A stretch of 64,000 nt of DNA from Atrina japonica. Lineage: Eukaryota > Mollusca > Bivalvia > Pterioida > Pinnidae. Below the pieces are notes generated by a model that ran no database searches, was not told where the DNA came from, and was given only the letters and a program-made list of their open reading frames with translations. Both the position numbers and the translations under genes were made by a program. The stretch's first letter is position 1; each line of letters starts with the position of its first letter. The DNA lies in NCBI GenBank assembly GCA_030159075.1, contig BROG01000970.1, positions 75,001 to 139,000 on the forward strand, in the 5' to 3' direction. Below are positions 10,808 to 24,354 of the stretch, in pieces.

Positions 10808-10974
10808 ATATAAAAATCTCAGATACCAAAAGTATAAATCAATAGGATGTCCAGGACATAGATACAAATCCGGTAAAAATGGACAAACACGGACCTCTGG
10901 AAACCAAGAGGTGGGATCAGGTGCCATGGAGGAGTAAGCATCCCCTGTCGACCGGTCACACCCGCCGTGAGTCT
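10808..10974 (-). mobile_element. Penelope-like element, 3' tail
   Basis: It runs from AAAAATCTCAGATACCAAAA through GGATGTCCAGGACATAGATA and GGTGGGATCAGGTGCCATGG to CACACCCGCCGTGAGTC. It is a well-preserved but short tail copy. Confidence 0.7.
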
Positions 10975-10999
10975 TTACTGTATTACTTTTCAATAGCAA

Positions 11000-11900
11000 T
11001 ATATATATATTTATTGTAATTATAGTAAAACATGTTCATTCTTTTATTCGGGCAATTAGCGAAGATTTTACATGGCTTGTACTACATGCCTACGTGGCCA
11101 GAATTTACTGCAGTATTTCTGTTAGTGATACACATGCCCGAATTACATATAAAGAAACCAATGTACAGAATGATAATATATCTCTTCGCGTTGCAAAAAA
11201 AAATGTGAGCAATGTTTCATATAGGTCGTAAAAGGATATTCGTTTTAATGATTACTCAAGGTGCCTTTTGTGGTTATTCAGTCGTAAAACTATTATTCTG
11301 GATAAGTAATGACACCGAAACAAAATGAAATCTTATCTGATTTTGTATCTTAATGCATATAAATTGTAGTTTGTAAAAACCTGCATATTATACATTCATT
11401 TTATTAAATTTTACACAAATTTTCAAATCTTAAGTAATGCTATTTGTTTGTATTTCAAATGTAACTTGTGAATATGGGATTAATTTAAGAAATGAAATAC
11501 ATATAGATCCATTGTATGCTTGAATGAATCTGATTCTGATATTGAAGTCGTTGCTGTATATAGGCTGTACTCGTGTGGCAACGACTACATGGTAAAGTAA
11601 AATTAATAGAGAATTCGTGTTAATAAAATGAAAAATTATCCTTCATTCTAAAGACATTGCACAACTGAGGGAATATTAGAATACCGTTGGTTTCAGTACA
11701 TATGTAACATACGACAGTTTAATTGCTATCCAAAAGACTATCAATGAAGTCAAGTTTGAAGGTAGTGTTGAAAGTATAACGAAGAATCGAAACTCCATGT
11801 CCATTAGAAAACGACAAATTGGATATGATAACGGTCTTAACACGGACAACAAATCACCCAAAACAGGATAGGACCAGGTATCCGAAAACACTATTTTACG
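11000..11900. other. Intergenic, little recognisable
   Basis: AT-rich sequence with no credible exon. Around 11,770-11,890 there is text (GAAACTCCATGTCCATTAGA, then a GGTCTTAACACGGACAACA) that also occurs in altered form at about 30,925-31,000 and 62,745-62,830. It marks an unnamed dispersed repeat. Confidence 0.35.
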
Positions 11901-11940
11901 AAGGTAGACGGACATATGATTCCACTTGTACCTTGTTTCC

Positions 11941-12052
11941 TATGTATGTATGTATGTATGTATGTATGAATGCATGTATGTATGTATGCATGTATGCATG
12001 CATGCATGTATGTATGTATGTATGTATGTATGTATGTATGTTTGTATGTGTA
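11941..12052. repeat. (TATG)n microsatellite
   Basis: A tetranucleotide TATG/CATG repeat of about 110 bp. Confidence 0.95.
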
Positions 12053-12502
12053 TGACGTGATGATTTCAACTAAGACATTGAAAACTTCCATCGTTGACGT
12101 TCACCTTCATTACAATTTTGGAAATCTTAGAAATCGTTAATTTAGGATTTTTATCAGCTATACACTATAAAAAACATATGTTTAGATAAAATGAATTCCA
12201 TTGTAATTTGCATATGAAGTGCGGTTACAAGGGTGACATCAGTGTGTTATCAGATATGTTTTATCTTTTACTTGTTATTCACGAACATTTTATGTTTGCC
12301 ACAAGGTAAATTAACACCTGAGGTCATTACCTGTACACTTTGAAAGGAATATATTGAGCATCTGTTATTTTGAAAATGTTCCATGACTATATATATATAT
12401 ATATATATACATATATATAGTAAAACTTGAATATAGCGAATACAAATTTAGCAAATTTAAGGCTATAGCAAAGTGAAATTGAATTCCCCGGTGGATTCCT
12501 TA

Positions 12503-12636
<134 letters not shown>

Positions 12637-12659
12637 AATTCAGTATCGGGTACAATTGT

Positions 12660-13740
12660 GTACACGACAGAACATACGGCCTAAAAATATCACTTCAAGG
12701 TCAAAAATTTCTGTTTCTTACATATTCATGGTAAATTCATACACTTTAATTAACATTGTCATTCCTTTACATAACCGTTTCCCCTACAGATGTAGATACA
12801 TAAGACTGAATAGTGATTACCATCTACTATAAAATTGGACTTTGTCATTGTAGCTGATTACCATAGTTAAAATTTAATCTTTGGTATAAATGTACTATTT
12901 AGTTTCAATGAAAATTTGAATCGTTGTTGGTTTAGTTCATATTTCCTCTTCATCTTTGTACATTTTAAATTATATGAAGCTTTTAAAAGACGATAAAAGA
13001 CGATCTTCGACAGAGCTCGATTAACCATGGTATTCTATATTCAAACATGACCTATTTTCTCTATACATATTAAACACTTTATTATTATTATTCGTGAGCT
13101 GTGTCGGTAATTTTAACTCGGTTGTCACTTGCAGTGACGCTTTATTCTGTATTTCTCTTTTAGTTTCCGACAAAAACTCCAGAAATTAAAGTGAAGTGTC
13201 TTATGATATATTTGTAATTTTTGTAAGAAATTATATAATTTATGCGCCATAATGCATATACTAATTGCTTGCCAGCAACAACACACACAGCAGCCACTCC
13301 TTTTGTAGCTTTGCTTGCTTTTTGTATTGCTATATATATCTACATAATTTATATTATGACTAGAGTGGCCCATTTTATGATTCAATGTCATATATGCTAC
13401 ACAACATAGCTCATTAATGTTGAATTTCAAGGCTTTTACAACGGTTTTCAATTACTACAGTTCAGATATAAATTACAATGATAAAAAGGCGCCAATATCG
13501 ATGACCCAAAAATCAACTTTTTAACCGACGCTATGCTGCAGGAATGACTACAAAAAATCATCCACCTGTAACGTGAATTATGATCACTATAATTTATATC
13601 TTGAGTTCATTACCCTCATATGTGTGAAATATATTTAATACTAGCGCATGCTAAAAAAAGGAAACCCGATTTTATTTATTTCAACTGTGTATTTTCACCA
13701 CAAGTTTAACGACATTGTATATACATCATCTTTGTTGGGA
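12660..13740. other. Intergenic, nothing recognised
   Basis: AT-rich sequence without credible exons, SINE heads or clear inverted repeats. Confidence 0.3.
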
Positions 13741-13744
13741 TCTT

Positions 13745-14440
13745 TAATATTTTAATATCACTTGTGGTCATGTTTAAAATTTTGTATTCACTTGTGGTCG
13801 TGTTTAAAATTTCGAATTCACTAATGGTGATGTTTAAGATTTTGAATTCATTTGTGGTCGTGTTTAAAATTTTGAATTCATTTGTGGTCGTGTTTAAGAT
13901 TTTGAATTCATTTGTGGTCGTGTTTAAGATTTTGAATTCATTTGTGGTCGTGTTTAAGATTTTGAATTCATTTGTGGTCGTGTTTAAGATTTTGAATTCA
14001 TTTGTGGTCGTGTTTAAGATTTTGAATTCATTTGTGGTTGTGTTTAAGATTTTGAATTCATTTGTGGTCGTGTTTAAGGTTTCGAATTCACTTGTGGTCA
14101 TTCAAGATTTCGAATTCACTCGGGGTCCTGTTTAAGATTTTGAATTCACTTATGGTCGTGTTTAAGATTTCGAGTTCACTTGTGGTCATGCTTAAGATTT
14201 TAAATTCACTTGTGGACAATTTTAAGACTTTGAATTAACTTGTGGTAATTTTTAAGATTTTGAATTCACTTGTGGTCATTTCTAAGATTTTGAATTCATG
14301 TGTGGTCATTTTTAAAATTTGGAATTCACTTGTGGTCATTCTTGGAATTCACTTGTGTTCATGTTTAAGATTTGGAATTCACTTGTGGTCATGTTTAAGA
14401 TTTTTAATTCATTCGATGTCATGCTTTAGATTTTGAGTTA
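13745..14440. repeat. 30-bp minisatellite
   Basis: The unit starts GAATTCATTTGTGGTCGTG and continues TTTAAGATTTT, 30 bp in all. Central units (about 13,846-14,080) are nearly identical; units become diverged and of irregular length at both edges, and scattered half-units continue to about 15,300. Because 30 is divisible by three, both strands stay open over the core, but the translations are simple decapeptide repeats without a gene context. Confidence 0.95.
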
Positions 14441-14689
14441 TATTGGGATCATGTATAACATTCTGAAAAATTTCTTATGTTCATGTGTTTTAAACTTCGA
14501 ATACATTTGTGACCATGTTTATATTTTGAATTCACTCGATATCATGATTAAAATTTTGATTTCATTTGTCTATATTTAGATTTCAAATCCACATGTGGTA
14601 ATGTCTTAGATTTAAAATTAATTCGTTTTTCTGTTTACAATTCAGAACTAATTTGTTAGTTTTAAGATTTATTTGAATTCAAAATATTA

Positions 14690-14930
14690 TAAACATAGTA
14701 CCAAAATTATAATGCTCAAGACGATATCGTTTCTGTCAATTAGACTTCATCAGTTGAGCTCCAATTTGAAAAGTATGTGTATTTTCTAAAGACAAAGTGA
14801 TATCATACAAGGCCAAATAATATCTCTTAACGTGTAGCCGAAATCCGTCTAAGAGTAACCACTGTAAAAAAATGACTATCTTAGCTTTAGACAATTTTCG
14901 AATTTGAATAGTGTTAACAGTGCCAAATAC
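14690..14930. repeat. Dispersed repeat shared with 50.16-50.40 kb
   Basis: Both copies contain TTATAATGCTCAAGA, GTCAATTAGACTTCATCAGT, AGCTCCAATTTGAAA, AAATCCGTCTAA, GTAACCACTGT and GTCTTAGCTTTAGA-like text. A partial third copy is at about 63,650-63,800 and a short one at about 50,575-50,640. The family is unknown. Confidence 0.55.
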
Positions 14931-14999
14931 TACTTTAGTATAAGATTATCAGCTGGTACCGAAATACTTGTGCATTTTAGATGTAGCATTCACTCGATA

Positions 15000-15660
15000 T
15001 CATGTGTAAGATTTTGAATTCATTTGTCATTTTCCGGACACCTGATCCTATCCCGTTTGGGATTTCCAACTGTTCTTAATGTTGAAAACATTTACACATC
15101 TAATTTGTCATGTTCTAATGGATTTGAGTTTTGATTGTCAATTGGTATTTCTTCATTTTTACTTAGAATTAACCTATGGCCATATTTTGGATTGAAAATT
15201 TACACGGTAGCATAATTAAGATATTGAAATTGTTTGTCATTCATTTGCCAGATTTTGAATTAACTTGTGGCTATGTATTATTAGATTTTGGTTTCATTTC
15301 TGTAAATGTACTGATTTCACTCGTAGTCACTTTATATTGAATTCATCAATGGTCATCGTCTTTATCATTTTTTTCCAGTCATACTGTAAGTATGAATTAA
15401 TTCGTCATAGATTTGATATCAATTCACGCATAGTAATTTTTACATGTATTAATCCACTTGCAGTTATATTCACAATTTTCTATAATTATGCAACCACGCA
15501 TATAATTGGAATTTTGAAACAAGACAATAGACTTCAGGTTCCAAAGTCACCAAATATCAATTTTGGTATCAATTCACGCATGGTAATCATTTGTCGTCAA
15601 ATTCCCAATTTACTCTATGCAACAACGCAGTTTATTTGAATTTTGAAAAAAACCAATAGA
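15000..15660. repeat. Eroded edge of the minisatellite plus dispersed repeat
   Basis: Degenerate GAATTCATTTGTCATT-like units continue. A separate phrase, TTGATTGTCAATTGGTATTT then CTTCATTTTTACTTAGAATT, recurs at about 17,010-17,090 and 44,175-44,225. No coding evidence. Confidence 0.4.
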
Positions 15661-16225
15661 CTTCAGATTCTAAAGTCACCAAATTCACGCAACACTGAAG
15701 CTCAATTTACAACGCAGTCACCAATAGACTTCAGATTCTAAAGTCACCAAATTCACGCAACACTGAAGCTCAATTTACAACGCAGTTTATTTGAATTTTG
15801 AAAAAAACCAATAGACTTCAGATTCTAAAGTCACCAAATTCACGCAACACTGAAGCTCATTTTACTTTTTGTGTTTTAGGACGAAAACACACAATCTATA
15901 AATCAACTTGACATATTTATATATACACGATATAAAATTTTGAAGTAATGATGCAAACTGATGCCTATTTCAAGAAAACTTAAGATATATAGCAAAAATG
16001 ATTTAATGGTAAAATGGCAGAATTTTGAAAATCATTTTCAATGTATTTTTCATGTTTCTGAGAAAGTCAGAAAATGTTTTTATGTGAAGGAAAAATAAAT
16101 TTAATAATGTTTTTTATTCAGATTAAGATTTACAACCATACAACCAACTAAATAGTAAAGAATAACATAGAAAAGGATTAAGCTTGTATATTAAGTAAAT
16201 TTGGTGACTTTGGGAACTGGACATA
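15660..16225. mobile_element. MITE-like element with its left end triplicated
   Basis: The left part carries three copies of ACCAATAGACTTCAGATTCT followed by AAAGTCACCAAATTCACGCA and ACACTGAAGCTCA, at about 15,650, 15,722 and 15,808. The right end GTAAATTTGGTGACTTTGGG is the inverted counterpart. The ends match the family at 4095-4488. The interior is AT-rich and non-coding. Confidence 0.5.
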
Positions 16226-16491
16226 GATCGATATTTTGTATACGTGTATCTAAACTTAACAATAAGGGTTAACAAGATATTTACCGTTTTCAAATTAAAC
16301 ATTAACAGGGCTCTTTCACAAAATGCAGGAAGTGTTGTAAACATTTTAATTCTGTGTAGTTGTTGTATTGGTAGAAAATTGATGACTGGAAATACCCAGC
16401 TGTAAGCCGACAATTTTCTTCATGTTTTTTTATATATCATGTAGTTTTTTATATCCCTTTTTCGTCTGCGTATGACGATGATCCGATATAC

Positions 16492-16880
16492 ATGAACATG
16501 TTCGGCATATCATAATTTCATATACAGAAGCAAAGTACTTACTGCATGTGCTTAAATTGTTTTCATAGGGTTATGAGGAAAAGCGTTTGAAGTTAACATT
16601 TCGCAAATTTCACGGTCGGTATAATTACCTTGTTTGCAATTACATTTACTATGTTTTCATTAAATGACATGTTGAATCACTTTTTCAATTACAGTTTTTG
16701 AATCGTCTTCACCGATGGTGACGAGAGGATATATTCCGTACTTACTTTATTTGAATTTGACTGTTGATTCATGGCGGATGTGACCGGTCAACAGGGGGCG
16801 CTTACTTCTCCAAGATACCTGACCCCATCTCTGGATCTTCCGAGGTCCATGTTTGTCCCTATCAAATTTACATACTGTGT
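16492..16880 (+). mobile_element. Penelope-like element, old 3' tail copy
   Basis: A diverged copy of the tail: CATATACAGAAGCAAAGTAC, TTTCACGGTCGGTATAATTA, a CTTGTTTGCAATTAC, then ATGTGACCGGTCAACAGGGG and CCGAGGTCCATGTTTGTCC. Confidence 0.55.
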
Positions 16881-17199
16881 CTTAAGTCATCTGCCGGTTG
16901 AAACTTACCAAGTCCATACACATACCAAAGAATTAACAATCAGGTGGTCCAAGACACACTACAAATCTGATGAACACTGGAAAAACTGAGACCATGTTCC
17001 AATGGACTTGACTTTTGATTATCAATTGGTATTTCTTCATTTTTATTTAGAATTAACCTGTGGTCATGTTTTGGATTGAAAATTTACTCGATAGAATAAT
17101 TAAGATAATTAGGTGGTTCAACACACACTACAAATCTGCTGAACATTGGAAAAACTGACACGATTCTCTGAAAATCTAGAAGTGGGATCACGTGATTCT

Positions 17200-19200
17200 T
17201 ATGAAATTTTGTTAAAAGCGCACGTTTGAATTTTTAAAAATAGAATTGCTTCCATAATGGACGTTGTTTTCGGGACATTTCTAACATGGTAATACCTAAA
17301 GTGGATTGCATTTCCATGTAGCATGAATGCTTAATCGGTGTGTATACAGATAATTGGAAGTGTTTTAAAACACAGCCTCTAACAAAGTTTCTTTACCCAT
17401 TATGGGATGTCAAGTACATTTCAGTTGAACGAGTTTCTATACCTGACAACCTTAAAGAAGGTTTATGGTCGTTATCAAGAGCTTGTCGGTTTGAGAAATC
17501 TGCATTACAACAGACAATATATCCCTATCGTGTTGTATAAACTATAATTTATGTTAAGAAATAAATTCGCGGATTTGACTTACATCTCTGGCAGAGAATC
17601 TACTGCGGCCTGTGTTATCATTCCCAGCATTAACACCACCTATCTTAATTTGACTTTGAATTTAGGGGGGTGTGTGTCATTGTTTTTGTTTGTGTGTGTG
17701 TGTGTGGTGTTGAGTCTGTGTGTCTGTATATGCACATATGTGTTACAACAACGATTACATGATTATTTGAGTATATTAAGAAAACAAATCAAATTAACGT
17801 AGTATTGGTTTGCCATTTGCTAATTTTGAATCTAAAATTTAAAACTAGGTGCTTATCGGCTGTGAATAAGTTGAGATGTTTACTTTGGAGCATGGGTAAT
17901 GTGTTTATTCTAACATTTCATATTTAAAGCTCAAATAACAAATTACGTTGGTGTCAAAACACCGGCTTGCGTATTTACGCCCGTCACATTGAAACCATTT
18001 TGCCGTGTGTGATTTGGTACTTGTTTTTATCACAATCTATTTCATTCTAAATTTTTAGATTCATTTGCAATTTAAAACAGATCTCCCAATCAATACATCA
18101 CATTTCTGTCACATCAAAGCCGATTCAGACACAATATGCATCGCCTGCTAATCTCCATACAATGCGTTTTCATTGCAATCCTCTATGTATAAATATTTAC
18201 ATTTATTTTTAATCAAATCTATCACGTGTACATTAAATTTGACTACAAAACCACTTTAAGACCTTGATAATACTTCTTGTTATAACCCATGTGTACTTAA
18301 GTTATTTATAACGTAATTGCGGAAAATATCGTCACATCCGAGACGGTTAAATTTCTTTTTGATAAGTCCTACTTTTGTACTATATCAGTGATCATTTTCC
18401 AAACTTATGTTTGTGTCTGTCCAATTATCACTGACGCGAACACTATATCGCGTTTGATTGTTGTGACCCCAGCGGTTTGCCAATAGTCTGCGTCCCGTTT
18501 CCTGATTGAATTTTAGTTTTCAATGTCTACTTCCTGTGGTATTATATAATACATATCATGCCTTGAGGTTCTTTGTATAGTTGTGTGAAATATTCTTAGA
18601 CGAAATTAATGATAATTGTTTTTTTTTCTCACTTACCTTAGAAACATTTAGCTTTCATTCCTATTCATTTGTTAGATCTGTTGAAGATTACTTTGATTAT
18701 TTCAAACAAAGTACAGATGAAATTTACACTTGAAATTTATCCAGTTTAGGTCTAAATAAGTAAAAAGTTTGTATTATGTAATCTAACTAATTGTTGTTTG
18801 TTAAATTTTGTATTGATGTCACAATATTTGAATTACTTTTAAAGTTCTTGTTACCTTTAGTATAACATATTCTTACCTGCTGTTAATTAACAGTCGCGAA
18901 ATACTTCTGGATTGAGAATGGTGGGCCATTGTTCAATATTTTTCATGTACATGCATAGTACTATACTCTATATTCAAGACATGACATCTTTATTTAATGA
19001 CTTGTTGTAATTTATAAGATAATTTTTCAAAACTAAAAATCGACACCTTCATGTAGGTGAAAAAAAAATCGGGAAGACTAACATAAAACAAATACTTTAA
19101 CATCTAATAATTAATTCTATATATATTTCATTGATGTCTTTCCAAAAATGTCCGATAAATTTATACTTCTTAATGTCCGCTGCATATGTTTTGGGGTAAT
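17200..19200. other. Intergenic, one unassigned short ORF
   Basis: The stretch 17,340-17,540 (+) is open for 66 codons with a fairly mixed composition (FLYPLWDVKYISVERVSIPD). I recognise no domain and see no partner exon, so it is not called as a gene. A TG-rich tract lies at about 17,685-17,735. Nothing else was recognised. Confidence 0.3.
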
Positions 19201-19210
19201 ATTTGAGTGG

Positions 19211-19211
<1 letters not shown>

Positions 19212-19306
<95 letters not shown>
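19212..19306. repeat. (TA)n microsatellite
   Basis: About 95 bp of uninterrupted TA. Confidence 0.95.
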
Positions 19307-19309
<3 letters not shown>

Positions 19310-20215
19310 CACCTATGTCGGGGGCACCAACAAACACCAAAACTGTGTTTATAATCTCATCCAAAAGACTACAACATTCCCTTTTTGAGTTAGAGGAAGA
19401 AACAGACGATAACTGCATTGAAAGTCTCATTGACCCCTTAAACGATAGAAGCTGTCATAGGGGGGAAATTATTATATGCCCATCTTATGTCATATTTTGT
19501 CAGATATATATCCCAAAGAAAACATCTGGTGGTTAGAATAACAAATGCATATATAGTAGATCAGAATATCAACCGAAGCATGGAAACTATTGACCTGTTA
19601 AATTACTGGCGTGTCCGGTCATATTTTTAGAACACTACTAAATATAGTTTGATAAAGGGGACACATTCGATGGATGAATAATTTATACTAAATTTACATT
19701 GATTTTATCTATAGAGTTACTATAGATGGATGTTAGATGTGTCCGTGAATTTTATTGACCTAGAACTGAGTGACCTTTGTTAGCCTAAACTGACCATTAT
19801 CGTTTGTCCGTTAACTCAATTTGAGATGTCGTCGACTACATTTTTGCAAAATAGTTAAATCAAAAATAACACTGAACACGAAATTATCTGCATTGATCCT
19901 GATTCAAACCATTTAACGTTCACTTTGTTCAGCCTCGAAATAAATGCTGTATTGCAATACAGTATTTCTCTGACGTAATCCTACTATGCATGTGACCTCT
20001 ATCTGGATCAAGCAGTCGGATGACCTTTACCATGCATGTTCAAATATTTGTTGAAGTTAAACCAATGTCAAAAAAGGTCGAAATAGGTACAAAGCCTATT
20101 CACATATGATAATTCTTTTTTTTTGTATAAATAAGAGAAGATTTTTACAGCAATCCTACTTGTTTCCCTGACACTCGGCTATTTTCGGAAAAACTCGGAA
20201 ACTATTATTATTCGC

Positions 20216-20239
20216 CGCCAGGAGGCGGCGAATATATTT
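20216..20239. repeat. GC-rich hairpin
   Basis: ATTCGCCGCC, AGGA, GGCGGCGAAT: a perfect 10-bp stem in otherwise AT-rich DNA. GGCGGCGAAT occurs again at about 21,261. It could be a terminal or sub-terminal hairpin of a DNA transposon; boundaries were not found. Confidence 0.6.
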
Positions 20240-22652
20240 CAAATTAAGTTAGGAAGTAGTATATGGAAGGAGCTGTTAGTTTCTTTGAACGCGGAAGTAA
20301 TGACGTAGTAATTTTATTTGAGGCAAAAACGCTATTAAATTTCAGATATGAATGTGATGTTGGTTTGTTTCATAAATAATCAGCATCTAAATTTGTTTAA
20401 TGCAATTAAGGTATAATACCGCGATTCGTATTTTTGAAATAACGATAAGTGGGAGACATTAGTCGAAAATGATGGGAGCAATCATTACGTGATTGCTTTT
20501 GATTTTGATAAGAGCATGATATCCTATTATATAAGTTTAGTGGACGACGGAAATTTGGAACAATATGTTTTTTATCATTTAAAATGATTTCGTTTGTGCA
20601 AAACGGAATAAATATAACACCGAAAACGAAATGCGTCGTATGAAATATTGATGATTGGGAGAAAAACTGTAGTACATGTAGTACATGTTAAAGTCTACAT
20701 ATAATAAAATGTTACTTTTAACACGAGTTTTGTGTAATAATGGATAAAGTCAGAATTATCATGTTAAACAAGATCGAACCACTCTAGCCGGCCAGGCCAA
20801 CAATGAACGAAACAGACTGGAATATGGACTTGTTTTAAAAAAATAATTCTGAATTATTCCATAAATGTTTTTCTAAATTACGTTTTATATTCTTGATATA
20901 TACTAATATTTAATACATTTTCTTAAAAAAAATCCAAGTTCTTCACCATTGTTGACAACCATTATGCAGAACAGTGAAAATTACTGCAACTGTCATTTTG
21001 TAAAGACATTGCTACATCGCTGATGTCAATTGCTATATAAACACTACTAAAATGAATGATTACACTGGATGAATTTGACCAGGAACATGATGACCACTCC
21101 ATTTCTCACTACTGTCTGTGAACTTGGTGTTAGTTGACGGGAAATCGCCGTTGACTCTATTTTCACAAAAATGTTATCTGGTGGGACTTTTTGTCGTAAT
21201 AGATATTAAGTAACTGAAAGCTTGCATTCATTTATTCCCAAACTTCCTTTGAAATACCTTTGGCGGCGAATTGATGCTTTGCATCAAATTTTTCTTGTCA
21301 AATGCATGTGAAACATTAAAAAAAATAGTAATGTGTTCAACTACATAATAATCAGATATAAAATTCCGGAAATCTTCCGCTTTTGTGTGTATTAGTGAAT
21401 TTTTAAATCCCAATAAAAATATAATTTTATCTGAATATTTGACACAATATTTCATCTTTTTTATTTAAATATACACACAATATAAATTATAATGGTGGCG
21501 GCAACAAACATCATCTTTAACAAATGTATATTATATGTCATTTGCACCATTCATGAGCACAGTTTCGCACCGAAAATGCAGAAAATTTTAGAAAATACAT
21601 TTGACACCATCTGTTCATTCCGAGATCTTTATCGACATGGTTTTCATATATTTCTTTCCTCAATTATTATTCCGTTGGTACGGAATATTTTTTTTTTTCT
21701 CACAAATATGTCACCTTCTGGGGTCCGTAGTATCAGTAGTTCAAGGGCAACTATTTTGAGTTTTAAGCTTTCAAAATGTGTGTGTGTGTGGGGGGGTGGT
21801 GGGGGGGTGGTGTATTTTTTTTCCGCCACTGTTGACAATCCACGTGATCATTACGTGATTGTAATAACAACTATGGCACCAATCGTATGTTTCAGGTTAG
21901 CGTCGAGTGTGTTTGCATTTAAGTTTGAGTACTTTTGTTTGTATTTACATTTCTAAATAAAAATTCACACCCGTTAATTTTTGTTAGTACATGTACTTGT
22001 TTCATAAAAAAAATCTTATTGAGGAATGTTTGTAGATACGGTTCACTTATTTTGAAAAGAATTCTTATGTCATCACGTGTCCAAGCTACCGCGTCAGAAC
22101 TTCAAAAACGAACAAGGGGGTGTTCTACTTTTTAACAATCGCGAAATGACTTAGATCTACGTTGTGAAAAAAGAATAATGATAATTTAACCTTATACGAT
22201 CTACTAGCACTATATCATTACTTAGCTCTGGGGAATTTACAGCAAATATATGACTTTATATCAGATGAATTTTAAAAAAAAGATGCAAATCAGTCGATAT
22301 AAGGCTGTTTTTAATATTTTTGAAGATTTTAAAAAAATATCTTAACATGGGTTTGAAAATATACAACGGTTGACCTTAGGGGGAAACAAATGAAATGAAA
22401 TAGAAGGCACTTGGAGACAAAATATGGCACGATTCGGTGTGGAAGAACGTAGAGTGTTTTGAATTGATAGGCAAACGAATAAGTAAATAAATAATAAATA
22501 AATGAAACACAAATTATCGGAAAGCTTTTTTCGTTATTTGCAAAACAATATTAGTAAAAAGGAGAAGTAAATATACGTGTTGTTGATTTTTTTTCGTCAA
22601 TTGATAAACCCACAATTTATAGAGCTACAGAATACCAGACTTGGTATCATGT

Positions 22653-22735
22653 AAATCAAATTTACAGTTGTAATTAGATGTTAATCAAATTTACAGTTGT
22701 AATTAGATGTTAATCAAATTTACAGTTGTAATCGG
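22653..22735. repeat. 29-bp tandem repeat, three units
   Basis: Units of TTAATCAAATTTACAGTTGT followed by AATTAGATG; the third unit diverges at its end. Confidence 0.85.
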
Positions 22736-24354
22736 AGTATTCTCTCTGGGTCTTTTTCTTTGCCTGTTAGCCTGCGTATGAACGTTATTCGTCAAAACGG
22801 TTTAAATTTGTACCATCCACAGATATGGGTGATTAGTTTTTTTTCCAAATGCGTTGTCCAAATGAGGACAAAGATTTTAGCTGGGTGGGTCACAGAAATT
22901 TGAACATTTCATAATTACATTTTGACCGTTTACCTGTGTCGTTTACTCATTTCCAATTTTGTTAAATTAAAAATGAACAAACAACACTTGCATTATCGAT
23001 GTATAAAGCCTCTTTTGTTGGGCCTATTACTGCTTGTATAAAGCTATTTTTTCGACTAATGGTTTTTCATTAATCCACTTTTAAAAAGAATTTCAACGGG
23101 GACACGTGCATAAGGAGGGATATATTTTAAAATACCCCTTAGTTACCCCAAATGCGTAATTAATGTCTCGATTTCCCTGTAAACAGAAATATATTAAAAA
23201 TCTAATAACACAAATGAAAAAAAAAACAAACAACAAGACATGCAGTTTTAGTATTAAATAGTGCGGGATCGTAGTATTCCTCAAGTGATTTTGTTATTAT
23301 TATTATTTTTCAAATATATTTCAGTAAAATAATTAGCATGATGTAGTACCAATTAGTTTTAGAAATCTATCAACACTTAAAATTCATTCAAATGTAACGC
23401 TAAAATTTTCTCTTTTTGTTTTTAAAATTGAAAGAGGTAAATTTTAAACCCAACTATTTATATGTTCATATAGAACATTCTTTGGGAAAAATTTTATCTG
23501 GTTTAATGCCGTAGTTTTCTACCTATATAAATATATAATTATCAAAAGAGCTTACCTTGTTGAGTTAATCCAGTGCGAATTAGTTTACTGTGCCAAAAAA
23601 AGAAACAATTTTAAATAATCCTTCTACATTTTAAAATCAGCACGTATATCCACAACCTAAAACATAATAATTTCCCATAAATAGAAACGTTTTGAAATAA
23701 GTACACTCCAGTAAAATGCACACTCTATGATTAAAAGAGGCGAATACAATCCTTATTTTGTAAAAACCCTCCGCCTCGCAATACAAACTACAATACAATG
23801 TACCCGTTTACTGGTTATACGCGCATGTGTCAATTCATAGCCGGTCAAGGTTAGACGAATAACAGCTATTTTAAACACAGACCTACTCTCTTTTGTGAAA
23901 CAGTACAATAATAAAGATGATATACACAGCACACTTATAAAGTAATTTTATTTTGATACGTAAATATCCGATCTGCGACTGAAAGTCGTATTAATACATT
24001 AACTACCTTAAATAAATGTGTTTTATGCAAAATGGTTAACTCTTCGTGCATTTAAATGAACGCAGAAACAATTTTTAATTTTGGACTTAAAAAAGCAAAG
24101 ATATCTCGGAGAAATACGATATGTATAGATTACAACTCACATCTGTTTTATTCAAAACTTGAACATTTTATTTTTAAAAAAATAAGTCCATGTTTGCTAG
24201 CGAAAGCAAGGTTTCATATTTCTGAAGAGTCTTACACTGACGACATGATATCGTCCTTGACCAGTTTGTAGACAATAGTTGAAATTAAAGAATATTGAAT
24301 GCAGAAAAAATTGATCCGAGTATATGTGATTATGTGACATTTCTCTTTACATGT

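Larger units (their letters stand above)
19320..24340. other. Long AT-rich intergenic stretch
   Basis: No credible host exons. Visible items are a repeat at 19,480-19,550 shared with 9.06-9.15 kb, a GC-rich hairpin at 20,216-20,239, a G-rich run near 21,789-21,810 and a three-unit 29-bp tandem repeat at 22,653-22,735. A GGCGGCGAATTGATGCTTTG motif near 21,260 echoes the hairpin. Confidence 0.35.

Noticed and set aside
13706..14135. Long open frames on both strands in the 30-bp repeat
   Set aside because: The unit length is a multiple of three and lacks stops in those frames; the products are decapeptide repeats without a start context, splice sites or a domain.
13745..14440. CRISPR-like array
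   Set aside because: The 30-bp units abut directly with no unique spacers, and the window is eukaryotic; it is a minisatellite.
19148..19536. Plus-strand ORF through (TA)n
   Set aside because: The start lies before a TA microsatellite; the rest ([18 protein letters not shown]) has no recognised family, and part lies in a dispersed repeat.
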